This document shows positions 15,941 to 22,280 of a stretch of DNA of 44,687 nt, in pieces. The position numbers and the translations under genes were made by a program. This DNA is from Candidatus Nomurabacteria bacterium (lineage in GTDB: Bacteria > Patescibacteriota > Minisyncoccia > Phycocordibacterales > UBA9973), in NCBI GenBank assembly GCA_023267275.1, contig JAHFNO010000009.1, forward strand, positions 1 to 44,687. Direction: 5' to 3'. Positions within the stretch are counted from its first letter, which is position 1. Every line of letters begins with the position of its first letter. The notes beneath the pieces are model-generated. The model did no database searches. It was not told the DNA's origin and saw nothing but the letters and a program-made list of their open reading frames with translations.

Positions 15941-16300
15941 ATGATGTTCATTATTCAATTAGCCTTTATACTTTTCATCGCATGGGCGATCGGAAGTGCT
16001 GTAACAGCAGGATGTAACTTATTTTTCGCAAAAAAGATTATTGACTATTCTGCTCAACACAAAACAATCGCGCACTCGGTATTGCTCAGGTTCCATAACG
16101 GAATATCAATATGCCAATGCACGACAGATGTCTCACGCTCTCTTTTGAGCATACAATGGAGTAAAACAGATGGTTGGAAAACTAGCTTTTTCTGGAAGAA
16201 AAACCAGAAAGATGGTTACGAACAAGGCAAGGTTTTCTTTTGGCAAGAGTGCCAATCCTTAGGTGGAAACAACGTTCGTTTTACAACCGGATTATGGTAG
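15941..16300 (+). CDS. Small single-pass membrane protein, unknown
   Basis: A 119-aa protein with an N-terminal hydrophobic helix (about residues 3-28), then a soluble domain rich in aromatic residues and cysteine (SICQC). I do not recognise a family. The start could be ATG 15941 or 15944. It stands alone between two terminators, so it has its own transcript. An effector or immunity role in the island is possible but unsupported. Confidence 0.55.
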   Translation: MMFIIQLAFILFIAWAIGSAVTAGCNLFFAKKIIDYSAQHKTIAHSVLLRFHNGISICQCTTDVSRSLLSIQWSKTDGWKTSFFWKKNQKDGYEQGKVFFWQECQSLGGNNVRFTTGLW

Positions 16301-16322
16301 TGGTGTCACTTCAAAAAATTTT

Positions 16323-16348
16323 AAACCGTCAGGAATGGCGGTTTTTTT
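16323..16348 (+). terminator. Rho-independent terminator
   Basis: AAACCGTC pairs with GGCGGTTT (one G-U) around a 6-nt loop, followed by T7. It ends the small membrane protein gene. Confidence 0.85.
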
Positions 16349-16389
16349 AATTGTTGGTAACTCGCTACACAATAAGATAGATTTGAGCT

Positions 16390-16644
16390 AGGATGGTCGA
16401 ACCTCGAAAAATGAGGTATAGTTTGGTTACAAATTAATAGACGGCCTAACCCCGAAAAGCCTTACGGTTTCTCGGATATGGTTGCAAAAACTCCTAGTAG
16501 AGATCAAAAGACTCCCAGTCAGAGTCACTCTACTAGGTCGTATCTGGAAACGGGTACGGGTAGAGCCGCAAGGTTCTATCGCGATGGCTGGGGGTCTTTT
16601 GATTATCTCGGAAGGCTCCCGCTCATAAAATCCTAGTAGAATTT
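16390..16644 (+). ncRNA. Structured leader RNA with competing long helices (candidate riboregulator)
   Basis: This gene-free stretch holds a dense set of hairpins. ACCTC/GAGGT is at 16401-16417. A 9-of-10 bp stem with TTAC loop and AACC/GGTT base lies at 16448-16483. A GNRA hairpin, TAGAGCC-GCAA-GGTTCTA, lies at 16561-16578. Helix A is 10 bp (16493-16502 with 16528-16537). Helix B is 16 bp with one G-U (16503-16518 with 16588-16603). A and B interlock with no linker, so they exclude each other. A second copy of the A strand (CCTAGTAGA, 16632-16640) ends four bases before ATG 16645 and can replace the first. This suggests a switch acting on translation of the following gene. I cannot assign it to a known RNA class. 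Confidence 0.6.
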
Positions 16645-17328
16645 ATGGAAAAAATTAAGAATTTCTTTGGCACAACCAAAGGCAAGGTTGTAGGTATTTT
16701 TGTAGTATTAATAATCATCGGCGGCATCGCCAGTTCGGATGATAAAAAATCACCGTCGAGCGAATCGCCAAAATCAACAGCATCCACCGTCGCCCCAGTC
16801 GATCCCGCCAAGCTCGAAGCCGACAAGGCACGGCTCGCCGAAATCAAAACAAAGTTCACGTACAAGTACGACGAGTTCGAGCAGAAAGGATGGTATACGG
16901 CAAAGACACAAGATCCCGGAACCACTTTCAATTCGCAAGTGCTTCAGCTCATGGTTAATAATAAAGGATATACATATCTCGTAGACCGCTACTACGGAAG
17001 CGATTGGCTATTCCATACCCGTACCGAAGTAAAGATCGGAGAGGCACTCTACAAGACGGACGATATTCCGTCGTATGACGACAATAACTCAAGCTGGAAT
17101 TCCGGTGGTAGTGTTTGGGAATCCATTAGCTACACGGCAGACAGAGACAACGGGATCATCAAGGCCATAGCCGAGAGCGGCGATACTCCGGTCAAAGTCC
17201 GCTTCGCTGGAGGCTCGGCTGGCGTAAAGGATTTCACCCTAACTAAGCGCGACCAACAGGCCATCAAAGACGCGTACGAGCTGTCGAACCTTATCAAGGA
17301 AACCGGAGACACCGGAACTACGAAGTAA
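16645..17328 (+). CDS. Membrane-anchored hypothetical protein
   Basis: A 227-aa protein with one N-terminal transmembrane helix (about residues 14-30), a serine/proline-rich linker (31-55) and a globular domain (about 60-220) with YLVDRYYGSDWLFH and GEALYKTDDI segments. I do not recognise a named family. The start ATG lies four bases after the repeated CCTAGTAGA of the structured leader, so that leader may control it. It is followed after three bases by the superinfection-immunity-like gene, so the two are almost certainly one transcript. Confidence 0.65.
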   Translation: MEKIKNFFGTTKGKVVGIFVVLIIIGGIASSDDKKSPSSESPKSTASTVAPVDPAKLEADKARLAEIKTKFTYKYDEFEQKGWYTAKTQDPGTTFNSQVLQLMVNNKGYTYLVDRYYGSDWLFHTRTEVKIGEALYKTDDIPSYDDNNSSWNSGGSVWESISYTADRDNGIIKAIAESGDTPVKVRFAGGSAGVKDFTLTKRDQQAIKDAYELSNLIKETGDTGTTK

Positions 17329-17331
17329 GCT

Positions 17332-17628
17332 ATGTGGATTCTGCTTATCATCATTCTGTATTTCCTTCCGACATTCAACGCGTACTCAAACAAGAAGCGG
17401 AACGCTGGGTCAGTTTTCATTATTAACTTCTTCCTCGGGTGGTCAATCATCGGCTGGATCGTCGCGCTCTCCATGTCGGCGGGTAAAGACGCGAAGCCGA
17501 CCGTGGTTGTCAAAGAGGTGGAAAAGAAAAGCTCGGCTTCCGATCTTATAGAACTCCATACACTCAAAGAGAAGGGTGCTATCACCCAAGAAGAATTTGA
17601 TGCCCACAAAAAGAAGATCCTAGGCTAA
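17332..17628 (+). CDS. Superinfection-immunity-like membrane protein with SHOCT domain
   Basis: A 98-aa protein. The N-terminal half has two hydrophobic helices with the pattern YFLPTFNAY ... NFFLGWSIIGWIVALS, as in the phage superinfection immunity (Imm-type) family that blocks DNA entry of related phages. The C-terminal ~30 residues are a SHOCT helix pair (LIELHTLKEKGAITQEEFDAHKKKIL in outline). It is three bases downstream of the membrane-anchored protein gene and overlaps the convergent TerL-like gene by four bases. The family is common in bacteria and is not proof of a phage function. Confidence 0.75.
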   Translation: MWILLIIILYFLPTFNAYSNKKRNAGSVFIINFFLGWSIIGWIVALSMSAGKDAKPTVVVKEVEKKSSASDLIELHTLKEKGAITQEEFDAHKKKILG

Positions 17629-18716
17629 TCCTCCGGCTCATATTTCACCACGACACCTGTGCCGTAATATCCGTAATGCCCGTCTAGGATTCTATACTCG
17701 TCTGCCTTCCGTTGCTCAGCGACTTCAACAGAGATTTCTTGGAACAGCCAATGCCCCGTCGGAGGCGTAGCCTTCAGTTCCTCCCGGTATTTCTCATGTA
17801 GATATTTCTTGTATTCTGCAACATCGCATGTGCCGTCTTCGCCTAGGAACCGCTTAGGCACCTTGAACGTCTCAATCGTATGTAGGAGGTATTTCAGCCG
17901 CCAAGCCTCATCGTCCCAATTCTTGAGCATCTCTTGGACTTCCAGTTCGGTGTACCTTCTTCGCCAGAGGCAGTCCTGATCGTCATCAAAAAGCGGACAT
18001 GGCACCGTTACCACATTGAAGGGCTTTCGGCGGTCGTTGTCAGTGCCTCGTTTGCGAATATCTTCAAATATATCCACATCGGAGTTCTTTTTGACCGTTC
18101 CAAAGACGATAGTCTTTTCATAGAAAAGCATGTCGTCGTAGAGTTCAGTTTCCATCCATCTGGTGATCGCTCTTGTGTCTGAATACAGGCATTCCAAGTC
18201 GCAGCCGATCACGATATCCGGGCTTCGACGCTTATGCCTGAACCTGCTCGGGCACATCGGGTACGTGGCGATGGAAATTCTCGCGTTGTATCCCGGTACA
18301 AAGATGTTCCAGCCGTCGCATGTGAATTTGGTAACTTTGTGATCAAACTTCCGCAATTCGGTGTTGTTGAGGAACTCATCCTTCATTTTTAGGTAGACTT
18401 CCTTCGCCTTCTCGCGCGTGCCGCAGACGATGACGCAGTTCGTGAACTTCTTTATGCCGAGCACGCTCCAGAGGACATAGGAGTACATGAATATTTCCTC
18501 GGCGTACGAGTCGGGATATGTCGGGCAGACGATATTTCGATCGTCGTTTTCTGCTTTTACCATCATGATCATCTGGAAGATCCCGAAGGGGTACTTGAAG
18601 AGATGCGACAGGCAGAAGAGCATGAAGTGACCTAGGCCTTCGTTGGCGAGCTTGTGCATCACCTCGGGGTGCTTGAGCATAAACTTCTTAACTTGTGGGA
18701 GGTTCTCTTTCTTCAT
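17625..18716 (-). CDS. Terminase large-subunit-like protein with degenerate P-loop
   Basis: A 363-aa protein. The order of segments follows a TerL ATPase domain: YVLWSVLGIKKFTNCVIVCGT then REKAKEVYLKMKDEF (~79-115), the RSPDIVIGCDLE Walker-B-like stretch (~164-175) and IVFGT motif III (~203-207). Where TerL proteins carry the Walker A (RGSGKS-type), this one reads CPTYPDSYAEEI (~64-75), with no GK[ST]. No nuclease domain is visible. It follows the TerS-like gene with a 29-base overlap. Inference: a packaging-type ATPase that has lost ATP binding, or a repurposed relative. Recognition is by motif layout only. Confidence 0.5.
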   Translation of the reverse strand: MKKENLPQVKKFMLKHPEVMHKLANEGLGHFMLFCLSHLFKYPFGIFQMIMMVKAENDDRNIVCPTYPDSYAEEIFMYSYVLWSVLGIKKFTNCVIVCGTREKAKEVYLKMKDEFLNNTELRKFDHKVTKFTCDGWNIFVPGYNARISIATYPMCPSRFRHKRRSPDIVIGCDLECLYSDTRAITRWMETELYDDMLFYEKTIVFGTVKKNSDVDIFEDIRKRGTDNDRRKPFNVVTVPCPLFDDDQDCLWRRRYTELEVQEMLKNWDDEAWRLKYLLHTIETFKVPKRFLGEDGTCDVAEYKKYLHEKYREELKATPPTGHWLFQEISVEVAEQRKADEYRILDGHYGYYGTGVVVKYEPED

Positions 18717-19059
18717 ACAGTTTTGGGTACGTTAGGCGGAAGAATTGATCGATAATCTCTTCCGGTATCGGCCGCATCTCATTCTTGGTAAATTCGACCT
18801 TTCGCTTATAACGCTCATTGTTGTTTGAGAGCCAGAATTTTACGGCTGCCATGTTGCCGTTCTTGATTCCCGATACCAGGTGCGACTCTGCGACATCGTC
18901 CACGACGGATCTGCCGGTCGTGAGCGCCTTATCCACCTCCGTTTTGAATTCAGGGAATTCTTCCATCCAGCGGTAATAGGTGGCGCGGTTTATGCCGATC
19001 TTCGAACACGCGGACTCTACTATGGGAGTTCGCTCAAGGTATTCGATCATTTTTTTCAT
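18688..19059 (-). CDS. TerS-like / transposase-type HTH protein
   Basis: A 123-aa protein. The N-terminal half is an HTH of the type seen in phage terminase small subunits (phBC6A51-like): TPIVESACSKIGINRATYYRW, then a helical stretch EVDKALTTGRSVVDDVAESHLVSGI and the NGNMAAVKFWLSNNNERY motif. ATG 19059 is used because it follows the upstream methyltransferase stop by one base (TAACATG). Alternative upstream starts would overlap that gene. Position before the TerL-like gene supports the terminase reading. Confidence 0.65.
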   Translation of the reverse strand: MKKMIEYLERTPIVESACSKIGINRATYYRWMEEFPEFKTEVDKALTTGRSVVDDVAESHLVSGIKNGNMAAVKFWLSNNNERYKRKVEFTKNEMRPIPEEIIDQFFRLTYPKLYEEREPPTS

Positions 19060-19060
19060 G

Positions 19061-19852
19061 TTAGCGTTGTTCCGCTTCATAGATGAGAGTCGCTTCAATG
19101 TTCGACATGGTCTCGAAGCGCAGGATCGCGGTCGTGGCGTACTCTAAATCAATTTCGACACCGTAGCACACGCGGCCGGTTTTTTGGCACGCCAGAATTG
19201 CGGTGCCCGATCCGATGAATGGGTCATACACTACGCCGCCGATGGGCGTGCTGTTGAGCACGAGCTGTGACACTAGGTTCAAAGGTTTTATGGTCGGATG
19301 TGCTTTGCTCTTATGCGGCTTCGGAAAGAAGAGTACGCTCTTGTCCTTTGCTTTCCGGAACGCATGTGTCCCGTGCCAGCCGTAGAGGATCAGCTCATGC
19401 TGGGGTGCGTAATCTTTCCGTGCGAGCGTCGCCTGGTTTTTGATCCAGATAATGAGCTGGGAGAAATATATACCGCACTCTTTCATAGCCTCGCGGAGCG
19501 CGAACGCCATCTTGTCGCAGTTGAAAATATAGATGCTGTTCTTTTTAGCGAGGAAGGGGACGGCAAGGCGCAGCCAGTCTTCGCTGAATTTTTTGTACCC
19601 AGCCTCGTCCGTGATGTCGTCGTTCCGAATGATCTTGTTTTTGGATACGCCGCCTGTGTCCGCTTTTGACTCGACGTACATAATGCCGTAAGGGGGATCA
19701 CTGACTATGGCGTCGATTTTTACGCCCTTCAGCAATTCCTGAACGAGTGTCGGATCAGTGCAGTCCCCAACGAGCAGGCGGCTCGCGCCGAGCTGCCAGA
19801 TCTGGCCTGACTTAACCGATTTTAACTGCCTTTTTTCCGGTGAGTTTTTCAT
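19061..19852 (-). CDS. DNA (N6-adenine/N4-cytosine) methyltransferase
   Basis: A 263-aa beta-class-like methyltransferase. It has the catalytic DPPYG motif IV (~52-56) and the SAM-binding motif DPFIGSGTAILA near the C-terminus, with HPTIKPLNLV before it. It starts inside the end of the ParB-methyltransferase gene (41-base overlap), so it is translated from the same operon. No cognate nuclease is adjacent. This is typical of phage or plasmid methylases that protect the element's DNA. Confidence 0.9.
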   Translation of the reverse strand: MKNSPEKRQLKSVKSGQIWQLGASRLLVGDCTDPTLVQELLKGVKIDAIVSDPPYGIMYVESKADTGGVSKNKIIRNDDITDEAGYKKFSEDWLRLAVPFLAKKNSIYIFNCDKMAFALREAMKECGIYFSQLIIWIKNQATLARKDYAPQHELILYGWHGTHAFRKAKDKSVLFFPKPHKSKAHPTIKPLNLVSQLVLNSTPIGGVVYDPFIGSGTAILACQKTGRVCYGVEIDLEYATTAILRFETMSNIEATLIYEAEQR

Positions 19853-21098
19853 GACGGTTTATGATTATTTGTGCGAATAAAGGAAAAATCTCGACCGTGT
19901 AGCACACGCGTTTTAACTGTTCACACGCGATGAGGCTGGATCCCGAGCCTCCATACCCGTCATATACCAAGTCGCCCGGCTTCGTCGTGCGGCGGAGCAT
20001 CTTCTCATAAAGAGATGGAGGCTTTTGGCACGCGTGCAGTTGCTCGGTTCCGTTTACGCGCTTCACTACCCAGAGATCGATGATGTCGAGGATGTCGTCG
20101 TACGCGCGGTTGCCCACGCCGATGTCCTTGTTCAGGATTTCGGTGAGGTTGAGCACCTTTTTGGACAAGTAAGGTTTTTTGATCGTTCCATACACACAAC
20201 TCTCCGTCGAAGCATTGAACGCCACGTTCGGAGTCGGATTGCCGTTGAGCTTGAACCACGAGCACAGGCGGCGGAGCGTGATACCTAGCTCCATGTATAA
20301 TTTTTGCGTCATCCAGACGTAGTTCTGCGAGCAGAACCAGAACCAATGGCTGTCTTTGGCGAGATGGGGGAATATGGCTTTCATACCATCGCGCACGAAG
20401 GCCTCGTACTCGGGAATGGATTTGTTATCGTCGATGGGGTTCTCGTTCGCGTAGTGTGCCTTGCCGCCCGCTCCGGCCATATAATCTAGCTTCTGATTAA
20501 AGGGGTTGTCACATGCCACGCAGTCTACCTTCCGCCCCTCGAACAATCGTTCAAGCAGGGCGGCGTCTCGGCAATCACCTACAGCCAAACGATGATCGCC
20601 CAACTGATAAATCTGTCCGACTTGGATGTCGGTCGTCTTCACCTCTGCAATTTCTTTTTCGAGGTCATGGTCATCGTCCTCGATTTCCAAATGGTCATCA
20701 AAGATGTTGGAAAGATCGGCCTCGTCGAATCCCGAGTTGAGAATGAGATCGAGATCGAAGTTGGCTAATTTTTGCCAATCAAAATCTCCATGCACGCGGT
20801 TGGCGATGAGGGAGTACTGATCGAATTCCTTTTTGGTCAGTTTGCGCGACGGTATGCGGATCTCGATCTCCTCGTCCTGTTTGCCTTCTTCGATCAGCAT
20901 GGCGAGTCGTTGGTTGCCACTGATCACCCTGCGATCGAAGTCGACGACTATTGGCTCGACGTAATCAAATTTCTGGTAACTTTTCTTCAGCTCGCTTTTC
21001 ATGCGCGGCGGCATGATGCGGGCGTTGTCTTCGTTTGCGATAAGATTGCCCACTTTGTCTAGGTCAGTTTTCCAACTGAGTTTCGGGAGTTTTTTCAT
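19812..21098 (-). CDS. ParB-N / DNA methyltransferase fusion protein
   Basis: A 428-aa protein. Residues ~15-110 are a ParB-like nuclease (ParB-N) domain (RVISGNQRLAMLIEEGKQ). Residues ~160-425 are a DNA methyltransferase with the GDCRD start and the glycine motif DGYGGSGSSLIACEQ. Motif IV reads DNPFNQ instead of DPPY, a change that may affect activity or base choice. First gene of a four-gene overlapping operon with the second methyltransferase, TerS-like and TerL-like genes. ParB-methylase fusions are common in phages, where they accompany packaging genes. Either one enzyme of the pair is inactive or they modify different sites. Confidence 0.85.
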   Translation of the reverse strand: MKKLPKLSWKTDLDKVGNLIANEDNARIMPPRMKSELKKSYQKFDYVEPIVVDFDRRVISGNQRLAMLIEEGKQDEEIEIRIPSRKLTKKEFDQYSLIANRVHGDFDWQKLANFDLDLILNSGFDEADLSNIFDDHLEIEDDDHDLEKEIAEVKTTDIQVGQIYQLGDHRLAVGDCRDAALLERLFEGRKVDCVACDNPFNQKLDYMAGAGGKAHYANENPIDDNKSIPEYEAFVRDGMKAIFPHLAKDSHWFWFCSQNYVWMTQKLYMELGITLRRLCSWFKLNGNPTPNVAFNASTESCVYGTIKKPYLSKKVLNLTEILNKDIGVGNRAYDDILDIIDLWVVKRVNGTEQLHACQKPPSLYEKMLRRTTKPGDLVYDGYGGSGSSLIACEQLKRVCYTVEIFPLFAQIIINRHEKLTGKKAVKIG

Positions 21099-21122
21099 AG
21101 CAATAAATAATTAATTGATAAC

Positions 21123-21140
21123 GATTTCCGGCCGGAGATC
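21123..21140. promoter_or_regulatory. Near-perfect palindrome upstream of the methyltransferase operon
   Basis: TCCGGCCGGA (21127-21136) is a perfect 10-bp palindrome inside a near-palindromic GAT...ATC frame, 25-40 bases upstream of the ParB-methyltransferase start. It could be an operator or a methylation site controlling the operon. The rest of 21099-21203 is AT-rich and holds nothing else I recognise. Confidence 0.35.
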
Positions 21141-21203
21141 TATCTTAATTAAGGCATACATTAGAATTTGCAAAAATGATGTAGTGAAACACCGAGCGCA
21201 ACA

Positions 21204-21230
21204 AAAAAGCCCCTTAGTTCAGGGCTTTTT
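21204..21230 (-). terminator. Terminator after the 199-aa gene
   Basis: AAAAAGCCC/GGGCTTTTT hairpin with a 9-nt loop, followed on the minus strand by a T run. It insulates the methyltransferase operon from the gene upstream of it. Confidence 0.85.
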
Positions 21231-21264
21231 GAATTTGGAAATCCACTACACCTAATGATTTCGC

Positions 21265-21864
21265 CTATCCGTTCATGTCGATTTGCCTGAGCCGAATGTA
21301 CGGGCTGAAGTTATATCGCTTGCCTTGTTCACCGCTGATGATCTTCTCTTTTTTCGATGCGTTCGGAATGACGCTAGCGATTTTTCTGTTGATGTCTAGA
21401 ATCGCTTGGCGCACGCTCGCGCTGTTTTTGTACTTGTATCCGATCTCTTCCGCCACGATGTCGAGACCGACGTTTACGTGCTGGTAGAAATACACGATGA
21501 GTTCGGCTTCGTTCTTGTTGAATTCCGCGAACGCGCCTGAGAGGTTCGGATTCATAAGAATCATGCGGCCGTCGTCCACCATGTGGTATTCAAGGACGAT
21601 ATATTTTTCCGTCAGTTTTTGTCCTTGCGGTATGCACGAGAGAATATCACTGACGTTCGTATCTTTCGTCAGGGTGTAGTACGCCTCCTCGATGAGCGTC
21701 ACTTTAATGATGTCCTTGTCGAAGTTCTCCTGCGCGAGCGTCACGAGCGTTCCTTTGGCAGAAATATACCGGCGACCCGCCGCTTTGCCTCGACGTCTGG
21801 CTTCCTCCTCGGCCTTGTCTTTGAAGGGGTAGTTGTATTTCGGTTTTGACTTCTTTTTGTTCAT
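21265..21864 (-). CDS. Hypothetical protein, possible winged-helix
   Basis: A 199-aa protein with a highly basic N-terminus (KKKSKPKYNYPFKDKAEEEARRRGKAAGRR in outline). Its C-terminal half looks like a helix-turn-helix (NEAELIVYFYQHVNVGLDIVAEEIGYKYKNSASVRQ). I do not recognise a family. The frame is open for 94 more codons upstream (to 22146). That stretch is Arg/Pro-rich, GC-rich and repeat-containing, so I take ATG 21864 as the start. It is expressed separately from the methyltransferase operon. It may be a regulator or a replication protein of the element. Confidence 0.6.
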   Translation of the reverse strand: MNKKKSKPKYNYPFKDKAEEEARRRGKAAGRRYISAKGTLVTLAQENFDKDIIKVTLIEEAYYTLTKDTNVSDILSCIPQGQKLTEKYIVLEYHMVDDGRMILMNPNLSGAFAEFNKNEAELIVYFYQHVNVGLDIVAEEIGYKYKNSASVRQAILDINRKIASVIPNASKKEKIISGEQGKRYNFSPYIRLRQIDMNG

Positions 21865-22046
21865 TGCCGTATCCAGTATACCCGGATTCCACGTTTTCGT
21901 GTCACTGTCGCATTTGTCGCACTTTTGGCGATTCAGCCATACGCGCCAATGCTCCCGCGTTTTCGCCGATTTCGGCAAAATACGCCACCGTCCGCGCGTC
22001 CGCCGTCCCGAAAATTCCCGCGCCCGAATCGCTCCAAAATTGCCCG

Positions 22047-22138
22047 ACCGAGTGGGGTCACGGCCGCTCACGGCACGGTGGTGGTTCGGCTCAAATGCTG
22101 GTATACTTCGTGAATATCGTATACCTACCGAGTGGGGT
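22047..22138. repeat. Paired 12-bp direct repeats around a palindrome (candidate operator/iteron)
   Basis: ACCGAGTGGGGT at 22047-22058 and 22127-22138, 80 bp apart, flanks GGTATAC-N12-GTATACC (22100-22125). The 80-bp spacing is close to a whole number of helical turns, so one protein could bind both on the same face. Confidence 0.5.
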
Positions 22139-22224
22139 AGACGCATGAGTAGAAGGCGCGGAGAGATACCCTTGTGTGGTCTAGCGAGGCGGGTTCGCGA
22201 CCGACCCCGTCAGCCAGTTTGAGC

Positions 22225-22241
22225 GCGCTCGAGACGCGTCG
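22225..22241 (+). repeat. 17-bp direct repeat, upstream copy flanking the RT gene
   Basis: GCGCTCGAGACGCGTCG. The second copy, GCGCTCAGGACGCGTCG, lies at 24328-24344, just downstream of the RT gene (15 of 17 identical). Both contain the palindrome GACGCGTC. Confidence 0.55.
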
Positions 22242-22280
22242 TTTGCTTTAAAAGTAAGCAAAATACAACTGAATATAAAA

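Larger units (their letters stand above)
21865..22280. other. GC-rich intergenic region with operator-like repeats
   Basis: No gene that I trust. By eye it is much GC-richer than the RT gene beside it. It holds GCCGA/TCGGC with flanking T/A (about 21960-21980) and the 12-bp direct repeat ACCGAGTGGGGT at 22047-22058 and 22127-22138. It also holds the inverted repeat GGTATAC/GTATACC at 22100-22125, and a hairpin TTTGCTT/AAGCAAA (22242-22248 with 22256-22262) just before the RT start. It probably contains the divergent promoters and operators of the two neighbouring genes. Confidence 0.5.

Noticed and set aside
16390-16644. Group I intron, tmRNA, RNase P RNA or SRP RNA
   Set aside because: The conserved core sequences of these RNAs are not recognisable and there is no split gene around it, so I keep it as an unassigned structured leader.
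21865-22146. N-terminal extension of the 199-aa gene (frame open for 94 codons upstream)
   Set aside because: The extension is Arg/Pro-rich and translates the direct repeats and palindrome. The ATG at 21864 starts a normal basic N-terminus.
22147-22280. Retron msr/msd upstream of the RT
   Set aside because: I found no a1/a2 inverted repeat pair or conserved branching G arrangement, and the RT has a C-terminal HEPN motif unlike retron RTs.
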